A stretch of 56,163 nt of DNA. It comes from Bondarzewia mesenterica. Its lineage: Eukaryota; Basidiomycota; Agaricomycetes; Russulales; Bondarzewiaceae. The translations under genes were made by a program, and so were the position numbers. The stretch spans positions 1,469-57,631 of the forward strand of contig SGPL01000176.1 in assembly GCA_004802705.1 (NCBI GenBank). The letters run 5' to 3'. The notes beneath the pieces were generated by a model, which searched no databases, was not told where the DNA came from, and was given only the letters and a program-made list of their open reading frames with translations. Below, piece after piece: positions 23,338-35,066 of the stretch. Numbering within the stretch: position 1 is the stretch's first letter; each line of letters opens with the position of its first letter.

Positions 23338-26300
23338 ATGTCGTCTCCATCGTCCTCATATGCTCCTTCTTCGTCTGCAGTAACTATCCCGACCCCAGGA
23401 AAGTCTATTCTGAAGCGCCCTCCACCTACAAACCAGTCCTTCTTTTCTCGAATTTCAAAATTTCTTCCCAATCAAAATCAGCCACAAGCCAGCGGAGGCG
23501 ATGAAAGCAAGACATTGAGACGCGCACATTTCATCCTTCCAGAACTCTTCACCGTTTATCCGATATCGTCTGCTAATCCGCCGTCCACGCCTACGCTCAA
23601 GGAGGAAAAGAAGTCGATAGAGCAGCGAGAGGCGGAGAGGAGACGAAGGGTCGTGCGAGGCACTTCATCTGGGTCTGGAGAGGCGGAAGAATGGTGGAGC
23701 TTGGATAAAGTCGAGTCTTTCTACCGGGAGTGTGCGGCGAGTCGAGATGATCGTCCGAGTCCAGAGATATCCAATGCTTTCTTGGTACGTGGTTCATCGT
23801 CAAGTTCTGATTCTGTCATTAGGTACGCTTTAAGTTAGGCCCTGGCCTCCGCTCTGGCCGGGAAAGACCTGCAGACCCTATTGTTTGCAGCGTTGAACCC
23901 GCGGACTTTGTTACAGTCGACCAGGGCTTGTAGTTCCATGGCCTAAGAGTCATATGATTTTTGTGCGTTCCACGACGGACCTGAGCCTAACGCGCGGTAC
24001 AAATGCCAACCGCGAGTGTGCTGATTGTCCTGGCTATTTATCATGCTTTACGAAGGTGTAGTCCGTAGTAGATGGCAGTGTTTTCTCTGTTCGACTCCGT
24101 TTCTTTCGCGGCCATCAACTTTTTCCTTTGCTTCATCCCATCTCCAGAAAATCTGATATGTCAATTCTAGAATACAGTCGGCGCGAACCCTCGCACTGTC
24201 GATTTTTCCGGAGTGCAGCTCACCCCTTCTGCTGCTGCTGACCTTTCGGATGTGTTCACAATTGAATGGGGCCTTCGCAGATTGACTTTTCGCGAGTGCG
24301 ACCTCGACGACCGAGTTAGTTTGATTTCATCCGTGATATTCAAGTAAGTCTGACCTTTACGCGTAGATATTGAAACCAATCCTTCACTCTCTCCTCATCC
24401 CTGGTACTCTTACCTTCCTCTCCGTCGCTTCGAATCGACGGCTGAAAGCACCGGCGTTCCGCCTCATAGGTGCTTTTGTCGCCAAGGTGAGTGCGTGATG
24501 TCTAGTAAGCCTTGCAGACCGTCATGTACAGCAATAGGCCAAAAGTCTCCAATTCCTTGATCTGTCCCAAATCTTTTTGGATAAGAAGTCCATCGATTAT
24601 ATCGCAGCAGCTCTACCACAGGCGCCGGAGCAGGGCTTGTCATCTCTCAAGTTGGACGATTGCTCTTTGCGACCAAATGCTTTAGACGCCCTGGGTATGT
24701 ACACGCATTCTGTCCTACTGCATTTTAATGAATGTCAGGATAGCACATGCTGTCCGAGTATCGTCACTGCGCAACATATCACTGCGACACAACCGGATTA
24801 ACGCCGCTGGAGCTGTTGCAATCGCTCTTATGATTAGAGACTATCCAGACACCCTCACCGGTTCGACACCTGTAACGTCAGCTTCCCCGACACCTCCTTT
24901 GTCCCCATCACCGACCAGCACGCCGCTTCCCGGTGTCGCAGCTCCGCTGAATCTTGCTCTTGCGGCCGCCAGTTTGCGTTCAGGTCCACTCCCTCCTCCG
25001 CCAAAGCACCCATCCGCCAGTCCGCAAACGACGTATACTCCGTATATTCCCCGATCGAGACGCACTGCCGCACAATCGAGCAACCCATTATCACCGACTG
25101 GCCAGCCTGTCCCTATTATTACCTCGTCTGCGCAGGGTGGAGTGACAACGCGGCATCCGGCACCGAGGACGTCACCTGCTGGTATTGGTGGCCACCATAA
25201 CCATGGCCCTAGCGCGGCGCTATTGGACAAGGTCCGAGCGCTGGACGCATTACCGCGGTTGGGTGCCCTGAGGACCCTTGATCTGCGAGGGAACGACATT
25301 CGGGTATATTTAAAGTGCTTCGAAATATGCTTTGGAGACTGATTGGATTGGATTTTTAGGGAGGGATCTCGTATATCGCTCAAGTCTTGAAGCGAAATCG
25401 GACTTTGAAAGTACTTAATCTTAGCGAAAATAAGCTGGACATGCAAGGACTCGTCGCAATTGCCGAGGCTTTGGTGCGTATTTTTCCTTCTCTGAATGGC
25501 TCTCGCCTTCACTGACTTAATGCATAGAAATACAACTCATGTCTTGAGACACTGGACTTAAGCAAAAACCCGTGCTGCGGTCCTGGGTTTGATGGAGTAT
25601 GCACTTATAAGGGCAATTATCTCCGGGATCGAAGTTCTCATAATTGTTTTCGTCGATAGGTCCAGTCATTACGAACAGCTTTTACATTGAACACTGCGCT
25701 CAAACGCCTGTTCCTGTCTTCTACGTCCATGACGTCCGCGGGAGCTATCGCGCTGGCTGAGTTCCTGCCCGAGTCCACTTCCCTGTTGCATCTCGATCTC
25801 ACCATGAATAGCCTTGACTTCGCTGGCGTCATGGCTTTGAGCTCTGGGCTGAAAGCCAATCATGTCATGCGCTGTCTAGATCTCGATATCCCACCTGACG
25901 ATGAAGAGATGGCCCGGTGAGTCAACAACTGCCTTTTCAATAATCCAAATTCATTATGTTCTTTGGGAGTAGCATGTGCCGCGAGATCCTCAACACATGT
26001 ATCCGGAATACTGAGGAGGCAGAGCGGAATTCCCAAACACCACCTATCAACGGAGAAAGTGGACGAGGGCAGGGAAAGGGTGTTTGGGGGATGATTGAAG
26101 AAAGCGAGTTGGCCAAAATGATCCGCAAGGACGACGAGAAGAAGGTCGAGTTTCCGCACCCTCATCATGGCCAAATCCCATTGCTTACCGAATCAGCCAA
26201 ACAGAGTGAAAGCGAGATGGTTGTGCAGGCGCGGTTGTGCGAGGACCAGCTCGGCGAGCTTCTCTCTCGCTCAGCGTCTTCATCTACGCCGTTCACACCG

Positions 26301-27395
26301 CCCCTTCTGGGACAATCTGATCTGGAGCTTGTCTCCAAGACAAAGGCGCTATTGCCGTCTTTGTCAGCGTTGATACGGACGGTCTCCCAGCCGGGGCATT
26401 TGGAGGAATTGCTCGCCCTGAACGACTCCCTGACATCCTTGATTTCCCAAGCAAGCCCTCGCCCAAAGGTCACCTTACAGGGGCTGGGCATCGATTTCCG
26501 CGGTGATAGGAAGGATACGGGCAACTCGGTCTCCATGCTCACTAGTGGAAGTGGAAGTGTGAAAGGACTGGCAAACGGACATTCGGTGTATGCGGATAAG
26601 AAAGACGGATACGAGGATGAAGAAGACGAGGATGTGCTGGCCACCCCCAAAGTGAATAAGGGCAAGGGTAGGGCGATGCCGGAACCCGAGGTCACGGAGA
26701 AGGTTCTCAGTCCTAATTTTGTCCTGGAATCGGATGAAGAGGATGATCGTGGCTCTGAGACCGTCGAAGATGAACGGTCACCTACACATCGGTTCGTTGG
26801 GTCTATTTTCTTTGTGGAAATACTCACCTGACTTTCCGTATCCAGTTCGAGAAGCTGGGTAGCGGAGGAGGGCGAAATATTCAGAAGGGGTAATAAGTTG
26901 CTGGGACCCGAAGAGATGGAAGGAGAATACGCTGGTGAGGAGCTACGGATAGAGGTGTGTTTTCTTCTTTTTTGGTAATTCTGGGTGGCTGATCGATATC
27001 ATCACAACCTTATCGCTCAGCTTCTCGAGGCGATGGTGGATCGTCCGCCACCTCGAGCCATAGTTGACGATTTCGGCTTGGAAGTTACTTCAACTGAACA
27101 CCCTGTCTCCCCTAAGACAGAAGAATCACCCAAACCGCCGCCACGGCCTTACATCCCTCGCAGGACATCTTCCGGATCCATCACTCTCAAGACGGCGGTT
27201 TCTGCCCCTCCGACAGATAATGGGGCCACCCAGAGTCCGAGCTCGCTACTCAGTCCGAACACCCCACTCTCGCCCAGGTCCCCGGCCGTACATGCCAAGA
27301 AGGAAGTCCTCCAATGCCTCGTTGGAGACTCAGTGAGATATACGTTGCTATGGATGCGTGAATGCCTTGGTTGTGGTCTATATCTTGGATTTTAA
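23338..27395 (+). CDS. Leucine-rich-repeat protein related to PPP1R37
   Basis: Large multi-exon protein. The ATG at 23338 gives MSSPSSSYAPSSSAVTIPTP, then GKSILKRPPP, a basic patch (TLRRAHFILPELFTVYPIS) and a coiled, charged helix. Exon 2 starts at 24171 after an unusually long 386-nt intron. Ribonuclease-inhibitor-type LRRs follow: VDFSGVQLT, LRRLTFRECDLDD, LQFLDLSQIFLD, LSSLKLDDCSL, LRNISLRHNRINAAGAVAIA, then a Pro/Ser insertion of about 140 aa, then LRTLDLRGNDIR, LKVLNLSENKLDMQGLVAIA, LETLDLSKNPCCG, LKRLFLSSTSMTSAGAIALA and LLHLDLTMNSLDFAGVMALS. The last repeats resemble PPP1R37, a protein-phosphatase-1 regulator; the RRAHF patch would be a weak version of its docking motif. The C-terminal 350 aa are acidic, Ser/Pro-rich and disordered. 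The exact 3' end is unsure. Confidence 0.75.
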
Positions 27396-28083
27396 GCTGT
27401 CACTCTCGTGGATACCCCTTATTCTCTGGATTCCCATCGCCTTTAGATTCATTCCTGTCGCACATCCAATTCACACGCATCTCTAGCCGTACCCTAACAA
27501 TTCTCTGGTGTACCATTGGGCATCAACTCTTGCATATTCACTTCTAAGGCCTCAGCTGCCCCTCCTTGCATACATCATTCACTTTGGCAGTCCGTTCTCA
27601 ACGTTATCTTTCGTCGTCCTCTGGCAGAGACTGCACATATATTCTACTCATTCATGGCTTTTACTCCCCGAATAGTACATACATACCAAACGGTTGAATG
27701 CGATAATCACTATCCCTTGTCAATTTTTGACTCCGCCGTTCTTTAACCGCTCGGGAAGCCTCAGGCTGGGAAAGGGGGATTATGTAGTAATAAAACACCT
27801 TTCGTGAACAGAATTCCGTGTAAGGTGTAGAACTCTTTCGTAGGAACAACTAGAGCAGTGGTGACGACTGTACAGTACGAACAATTCCGTAGTATGACCG
27901 TAAGTGCCTGTCTCAGTAAGGGGGGAATTAGTGCTGATGGAGCAGGGAGGCGATATAAAGAAGTGCAGCTGCGTGCGTTATTATGCATCGATGGGTGTCC
28001 AAGACTACGAAGAATCTAAGCCGGTATGCGGCGCTTAGTACGATGAATTTCAGTCCTTCTGGGTCCTGCCCAGAAGATTCTCC
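27396..28083. other. intergenic region between convergent genes
   Basis: 3' space of the LRR gene (+) and GST (-). No gene or repeat seen. Confidence 0.4.
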
Positions 28084-28906
28084 TTACATGACGTCCATAT
28101 AGTCCCTGCAACGGTCCCATAGCCGCACCCACCTTCCGCCGCTCCACTGTCTCATTCGCGCCCATCCATCGTGCGGCGCGATGCGCTCAACCCAGATCAG
28201 CACCGAACAAATTGCGAAGTCAGCGTATGAGAGCTCTCGGCCCATGGTTACCACGCCGTCGCCATCCGGATTGGTATTCTTGTCCAGCACAACTGCCAGA
28301 AAATCGAACCTTTCCTTTACTGCATGCCACGCTTGCTCGCGCTGTGGACCCGGCATCAAATGCCCAGGCATTGGCGGTTGCGTACCCGCGCGAAAGTGAG
28401 CCTGGCTCCGCTCAGGAAGGCGGAGGTGGCTGAGAGGAACCATGATGGGGAGGAGAGGTTTGAGGACCACGTCGTTTAGGTAGTGCACGAAGATGACTTG
28501 GAGAGCACGCGAGCCTTCGGGGAACACTGGGCGTGCAGGGTAGGTGACCTCGAGATACTCTGCGATGGTGTTCGCATTGGAAAGGACTGTTGGTTGATAA
28601 CCTGGTACTCGTGGTGGATCCATGATCACCGGCAGTGTATAGATTGGGCGACCGTCTCGGTGCTGGCCAGTTGGTGGAGCATTTATGGAGCGCAATACTC
28701 GTTCAACGTCGTGGAACTCGATCCACACGGTGCGATAGGGAAGGCGTTTATAGTTCAAAATAAATCTAAAAGACAACGAATGTTATTTGAGAACATGCGG
28801 GAGCGTGAAGATATGCAAGCACTCGCCTTATACGCCATATATTCGGTGCCCATGGTTCAGGCATCGCCGAGGGGACATCGTACAGTGTGATACTGGGAGG
28901 AGCCAT
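28084..28906 (-). CDS. Glutathione S-transferase, etherase-like fungal type
   Basis: Two exons, 28827-28906 and 28084-28765, give 253 aa. The start MAPPSITLYDVPSAMPEPWA continues into PNIWRIR, then FILNYKRLPYRTVWIEFHDV, the thioredoxin-like half seen in fungal etherase-like and UstS-like GSTs. YTLPVIMDPP carries the cis-Pro, and VLSNANTIAEYLE the glutathione gamma-Glu contact (here SNA in place of the usual DS). The helical C-terminal half includes FDFLAVVLDKN and ELSYADFAICSVLIWVERI. The 61-nt intron starts with GC rather than GT; reading through instead gives a stop soon after. Such enzymes conjugate or cleave small aromatics; the substrate is unknown. Confidence 0.85.
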
Positions 28907-29991
28907 TGAAGGAAAAAAATTGAGGAGGCTCACACATTCACGGTTATTTATCAGTCGGTGGGCAGGTTCGTCAAGACAAATAGAGCCCTGACCCGCATCA
29001 ATCTGAAAGTAAATTCCGCAACATCAGCCTGAGTCCCCTCGCTCAAGTTATGACTCCGTCAACAGAAAGACACGGAAGCAAGAGTAAAGGGATGTACAGC
29101 TTAGGCCAACTCAGCAGGATATATTGGGAAATGCTACCGATTGACGCTGGCGAGTGTAGGACCGGATGGGCGTAGGTTGGACGCCGCCGACCGGAGCTCA
29201 GGCAATTGGCATCCTAGGAAAGCCTTCGGGAGTCTCAGTTTCCGCTGGCTCCCGCGGTGAGCTTCATGCAGAGTCACTTGGCGACCAATATCCTAAGAAA
29301 ATAGGGTGAAAACGACATGTATTCCGAATCGTTACCTGACCACGTTATCTTTTTTTTTTTGGACAAGTAAGACTGAATTTCTTGAAGACACAGGATAATA
29401 GCGTTCTTCACGATTGCTGTGAGCCAGCTCAGAAAGTTAGAAAGTTCAAAAGGAAAGATTGAGACACGCGGAGTTTAGTAACACTGCCTGACATCATTGC
29501 GAGACGCTGTCTCAGTCCCTTTCGCCCACGACCTGTTTCTGACAAATGCGTTCTGCTTCTTGACGAACTTTCATTATTATTGATCAGTGTTTCTCTAATT
29601 TCAATTCTCATGGTTTTTGCTGGTCTGTCGAGTCAAATTTGTTGCTGACTAGAATACGCTGCCTTCGGACGGAAATAAAACACCATAGGTATGAGATATT
29701 TGCATGCGCGACAGCTTGTCTGATTCCTAGTTGATAAGGATTCAAATTCAACGTGTCCAGGCTATGTCCAGCGTGCCTTCAGGCATGCATTTGCCGTTCT
29801 GAGTGTCGTGGCTATGATGAATTCAAGAGGTGTACTTCAAGTCACATCTTTCCAAACACGTGTCATCTCGGTCCCGCCAATTGCACTGCCAGATTGTCCG
29901 TCATTCTTGTAGGATTGAGCTGGTAGGATTAGGTTTCAACTAAGACGTCACATCTTTCTCGAGCCCAGTATTCATGTGAAGTGCTTTTTTT

Positions 29992-31351
29992 TTGCTAGTT
30001 TGGCGAAGCAGTTTGCATTCGAGGCAACCTCTGCCCCCAATAATGTCAGTATCCTTGACTCTGCCGTCCCTGACTTCATTCCCCTGCCATTCATTTATGA
30101 CTCTTTTCTTACTACACGTTCATAATGAACCGGTCGGATTTATTCGCCGGACTATCAGGGAACCTTTACAGTTCCTTATCTTCTGCCCCCTCTCCGAGAT
30201 CCTAATACACCTCCAGCGTCTTGACGTACCGCGGCCCTATTTTGCTACCGCTGTATATGCCGTCCGGTTCCCCCGTATTGCGAGTATGTATGCTTTGGAT
30301 CAGCCGGTCAGTTGCGGTCGGTCTTTGATGTCCTCCACATCTATTCATCTCCACTTGACTTCTCCGAGGCTCACTGCGCCGTCACCTTCGGGATGCCCCG
30401 AGTACGTGCGCCTATCGACTGGTTAGATGGACTGCAAGTTCCCGACGAACTATCGCCCGGGAAGCATATCGTACGCACAGACTCCGAAGACATTGAAAAT
30501 ATATGAAACGCGATATTGCAAGAGCAGCCTCGTGAAGAGCGAATACATAGTGAGTCGTGCACCCTATCATACTCGTGTGCGACTGTCTAATTATTTAGAA
30601 AAAGCAGCAATTTAGGCTATCACGGTAATACAAAGTAAGCGCCCGAGAGAACGAGAATGGAACTTTGAAACATGCTCGTTCTTTGACCGCGCAACGATGT
30701 GGCTATGATCCGTTTGCACGGCGACCAATATAGTCCTGCCGCAGGCATCGCAAGCAGCGCTCGCCGCCCACTGCCGTGAGGTGAATGCTACAAGGAGTTT
30801 ACTAATACAAGGACTCTTACGACTTTGTCCAGCGAATTGTTCCTGGCGCTGGCGCCAGCTTTCAAATTCCCAATACTACAGCGCCCTTGGATGTGGCAAT
30901 TATATCTTTTCCTCATGGTTGTTAGGCTTTAAATTTCAATCGGTTAGAACGGAAGCCGTGGTACGCCCGAGATGAGGTCGATGCCGTCCCCATCATCTGG
31001 CTCTCTGGATACCCAAGAGAATCTTCCGGCTCGGTGTACGGGTTGGAGTCAACCTGCACGAGGGCTGATCGAGCATGTGTTAACTATATGGACTTGTCGT
31101 TTGAACCGCTGCATACTACGCAGCGAAGTCAAGACCCGTGTCCTGCGCCCTTGGCTCTTACTGTGGTGTCACTGACTAGACAAGATGTACATAAACCGTT
31201 AATCACCGAGTTGGCAGCAAAATGCGCTCTATTACTTGGACGCATGATGTTACTTACAGTATGTGTGCATAGTTTTCTATCTCTATTTTTATTTTATTTT
31301 GTTGAGTTTATCACGAGGGCAGCGATGGCCGCATGGGTCTGTGGTGCTTGA
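29992..31351 (+). pseudogene. coding-like fragments, degraded or intron-rich unknown gene
   Basis: Several plus-strand stretches have protein-like composition but lie in different frames: FASLAKQFAFEATSAPNNVS and VPDFIPLPFIYDSF (29993-30120), YRGPILLPLYMPSGSPVLR (30230-30290), VFDVLHIYSSPLDFSEAHC with VTFGMPRVRAPIDWLDG (30318-30440), RIVPGAGASFQIPNTTAPLD (30829-30900) and YARDEVDAVPIIWLSGYPRE (30965-31025). TFGMPRV recalls class-3 lipases but no catalytic GHSLG was found. I could not connect the pieces with credible introns, so decay is as likely as a real gene. Confidence 0.3.
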
Positions 31352-32755
31352 GTACACTCCGGTCCACTACGGTCTTCTCCTATCTTGCTAATCCTATGTT
31401 GCGACATCCACATATCACCCAGGATGAATCATCAGTTCCTTAAGATCCAAACTCGCCGACGCTTCGCGACGAGAGAAAGCGATATTTGGAACTTCTCCGA
31501 AAATGCGCAGAGATGGCAGCCGAACACTCACGTATGCAAAGCATTCCCTCAGTGTCTAAGGGGTGAATAATGGGCCATGCCGACTGCGCATACTTTGCTG
31601 GTGCTTTCAGCTTTCCCCCGGCTGCAGCGTGAATCTAATACACAAAGTGAGTATTCAACGCATTTCCCCATGAGTGATGCATAGCAAGTCGGCGAGAGAT
31701 GAGATGTTAGAAATCACAGATTCTGAGGTCTGTGGGTAAGAATAAGAGGCGATACATACATCATATCAAGATGAAATTCGGGCTCAAAAACAGCATACCG
31801 CGGTACCGGTCAAGGCTTGGCGAATTTGATTCGAGGATAAAGTGGATTGCTTATTGGCAAAAGAGAAAGGAGTGAGCTAAATGTAGTCTCCATGACTGAC
31901 TATACAGAAGACAGAATGGTCAAAACACTTACACAGGTTGGTGGAGTTTACGATACAAATGCGGTATTCATTGTGCTCAGCTCGTAGTTTCATGACCCGA
32001 ATGATGCACATTTTGTGGAAAATCTGTGAACTCGTTGACGAATGTCATAGTAAGATCCATAATCAGGGCATCGACCACGGCAGTTCTAGATGACAAGCGT
32101 GTAAGCCGGGAGTCCGCGGGAAGGTGTCTTTGTGAGACATTCAATCTAAGCACTTAAGGTGACTCGACCCAAAAAAGCATCAAAAGCAGTGCCATTCGCA
32201 GGAAAGTATTGAGAGATCCATACTGATTGGTATATAAAATTCTCTGCCAGCGGGACCACTGTATATGTTGCGATGCGTCATGATCCAGAGCTGTCCAGGC
32301 CGTCTATAACGCACTGTCATCCAATAGCCGTGTCGGTTGAGCAGCGCCAAACTCGTATTTTCACCGGAGATTGTGGTGAACTGAGGTCATCTATCGATTC
32401 GTGAGCTTGAGCTCTCCTCGGATGCACAGCCCAAAATATGAGCATCTTTTGGTCCCGCGCTCTAGTGCGCGGGGATGATAGCCTCCAAAAAGCCCAATCG
32501 AGCGAAGTCCTAAGGATCTGACCGTTGTCAATCAGGGAAAAGGGGGTACGAAAGAGTTCAACGTTTCGCACAGCACGACGAGATGTATAAAGGATTATCG
32601 AGAAATTGAGCCTGTGGACCTGGGAGCGCGCTCAGCGCTAAGCCTTGAATAGCGCCTCGGATGAGGTACATACCAGCAGGAGAACAAGCGCGCGAGAGGA
32701 ATTATGGAGTATATAATCTGTTTCCATTAACATTCTCTTGCCATCGATAATCGGT

Positions 32756-32783
32756 CTTGAAGCTTGAGGCTTGAGGCTTGAAG
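32756..32783. repeat. four 7-bp tandem units
   Basis: CTTGAAG CTTGAGG CTTGAGG CTTGAAG, four contiguous heptamers whose outer units match and inner units match, about 220 bp upstream of the next gene. Confidence 0.6.
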
Positions 32784-33000
32784 ATGGAGTTAAATTAGAC
32801 TGAGAGAGAAGTTGAGGAAGGAAACCTTATCTTATCTAGAAGATCATGACGCGACGCGTGTAAGTCACGTGTAGTGCGTCTGTTGATCAGGTCGGAGACA
32901 AGGTTTAGTAGCGTTAAACAAGGTTCCACAGTCCGTCCCTCCTTGCTCTCAACCTTCATCTTCATTTCTTTCCGCAATCTCTCTCCTCATAACTCATAAG

Positions 33001-33904
33001 ATGCCTCGCAAAGCAGCAGCAACTGAAGAAGCCGCCATTGCCCCCCGCCGCTCTGCACGTATCAAGGAACTTCCTAAGCCACAACCAGCCCCCGCTCCGG
33101 AAAAGAAACCTGCCAAACCGCGAGCTAAGAAAACTCAGGAGGCCACCGCCAATGGCGATGTAGTTGAGAATGGTGACGAGGCGCACGTGAAGAAGCCGAA
33201 ATCATCTGCTCGTGGAAAGAAAAGGACAGCGGCAGAGAAGGAAGCTGACGATACCGCCGAGCCTGCCATTGCTACTGATGGCGAAACCGCGCCTCCTCCT
33301 TCTAAGAAGGTACATCTATGCCCTGCTCATGAATTCATCAGCTCTAATTCGCTATCCAGGCAAAGCCTACATCCAAGGCTGCAGAGAAACCCGCCTCAAA
33401 GGCTGCAGCAAAGCCGGCGTCCAAGGTCGCCGATAAGCCTGCGTCTAAGGCTGCCGAAGAGCCCACATCTGAAGCTGTGGGTAAACCTGCCTCTAAATCT
33501 GCAGAGAAGCCCGCATCAAAGGCCGTTAAACCTGCCTCGAAGCCTGCCTCGAAGCCTGCTTCCAAAGCCGCGAAGCCACCTTCCAAAGCGGCTTCTAAGC
33601 CCCCCTCCCGTGCCCCATCAGAGAAACCTCAATCCAAAGTCTCCAAGCCAGCCTCTCGCGCGGGATCGCGCAAGCCCAGTTCCAAGGTGCGTTGATGCTC
33701 AGACAGACGATCCCACAAGGATTAATTATAGGCGTTGCGGGGGTGGCTCTTTGTTCCCAACAGGCTGAAGTGAATAAGCAAGAATCCGCTCCCGCGCCTC
33801 AGGATACTATCGCAGAGGAGCCCGAGGAGGAAGCAACAGCGGCTGAATTGGAAGCTGTGGCGGTTGGTCTCATTCTCCTGGGATATGTCAAAGTGACCCG
33901 CTGA
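33001..33904 (+). CDS. Lys/Ala/Ser/Pro-repeat protein, histone-H1-tail-like
   Basis: Three exons, 33001-33309, 33360-33686 and 33764-33904, fit in phase for 258 aa. The N-terminus MPRKAAATEEAAIAPRRSAR is basic with an IKELPKPQPAPAPEKKP stretch. The second exon is built of about a dozen loose copies of KPASKA (variants KPTSKA, EPTSEA, KPPSKA), changing to Ser/Arg-rich KPASRAGSRKPSSK. The third exon is acidic (AEEPEEEATAAELEAVAVG) and ends GYVKVTR. The repeat resembles linker-histone or nucleolar tails that bind nucleic acid, but no globular H1 domain is present. A nuclear, DNA- or RNA-associated role is inference. No TATA box stands out. Confidence 0.7.
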
Positions 33905-35066
33905 CGTTGCCTTCATCTTTGCGCATGTACAGGCCTAATCTCCCCGTGATTTCTTCTGGCAGCAGCACTGACAACATCGACTTGACACACCTCTCGCTTC
34001 TTCATCACATTTTCTAGGACGCAAGATAGACGTTTTATTGTATCTCGGGATGGAAGCATCGTTGTCATGTACTCAGCTCAAACTTCTTGTTCGACTTCAT
34101 GTTGTACCTACTATGCTGCGCAACCTGTATCGGCAACCCACGTTCCGCTTCCTCATGTTGTTCGTGTCGTCTATCTATTCTGTGCCGGTGTTGTACATAT
34201 CTTCGCTTTTATTCTTCCTTAGTTGTATATATCACATTGGTACTGTACATACCTTCTTATCCTTTCTTCATCTATCGAACCCTTACTGCCAATTCATTTC
34301 AGGTCCACTCCGTTTAATCTCATTTCTGCCCAGTTGAATACTTTTTTTGGATAAAGATCTTCTCGTTGTTGGCTACTATATGAGCGAATGGTTGTATACA
34401 ATGTACNTGGCTTGTGACTTCTCATTGGCGTCAATCGCCTTCGAGCCGAAANAATCCAGCTCAAGCGTCCTGCAAGTTCAGACTGCTCTCTGAGGCGACA
34501 TCCCGCAGCATCCTAGGCAATCTTCTTTCGTCTCGCCGCAAGTGTTCAAACGTTNACAGATGTTGATTCGACCCTAAACAGTGTCGTTGGTACATACTAT
34601 CATTGGGCCGTGCACGGACCGACNTCGACGTGCTTGACTATCTACACGTGATCNNTACGCGTCGTATTAATTTCTGCGCCACCGACGCGTACACGTAAGG
34701 TTGACCCGTCGACGCCGGGTGGCTACTTTGCTTTCATGATGCAAGTCAAGCTGAGTGGCACCTGCTGCTGCGGGCCACTGACTACGTGGCCCACACTCCT
34801 TATTTCGTCCTTATTTCTTTCTTTCTCTCTGTCGTGTTTGACAGAAATTGTTCAAAACTTGTACCCCTAGAGATCGCCAATAATCCCGGACCCTATCTGT
34901 AAGTAGTGACGCAAAGTTCGATGCTTCCGCTTAGGTATTGAATTGACGTACTTTCTATGAAGTAGTAAATAAACAAGACTAAACCCGTAGCAGCCTTGGA
35001 ATCGTGGCTTATCACAACCATCGACTCTCATTCTCAGATCTTACTCCTTTAAACTCGTCAATCACC
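33905..35066. other. intergenic region with MluI-type palindrome
   Basis: About 1.2 kb without a gene. Pyrimidine-rich sequence at 34190-34330, several Ns at 34406-34655, and the inverted repeat at 34656-34691. Confidence 0.4.
34656..34691. promoter_or_regulatory. inverted pair of ACGCGT (MCB-like) elements
   Basis: TACGCGTCG at 34656-34664 is exactly inverted as CGACGCGTA at 34683-34691, leaving an 18-nt spacer. Each arm carries ACGCGT, the core bound by the MBF cell-cycle factor in yeasts. It lies about 375 bp before the ankyrin gene. Regulation by MBF is inference. Confidence 0.35.

Larger units (their letters stand above)
28907..33000. other. gene-poor region of about 4.1 kb
   Basis: No complete gene can be modelled on either strand. 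Coding-like fragments on the plus strand lie between 29992 and 31351. The rest, 28907-29990 and 31360-33000, shows only short random frames, A/T tracts (29350-29360) and a small tandem repeat at 32756-32783. Confidence 0.4.

Noticed and set aside
25000..25512. Long minus-strand frame opposite the LRR gene
   Set aside because: It lies over exons with clear leucine-rich repeats on the plus strand and has no family signal.
30371..30440. Class-3 lipase suggested by TFGMPRV
   Set aside because: No GHSLG nucleophile elbow or catalytic Asp/His could be found in any frame nearby.
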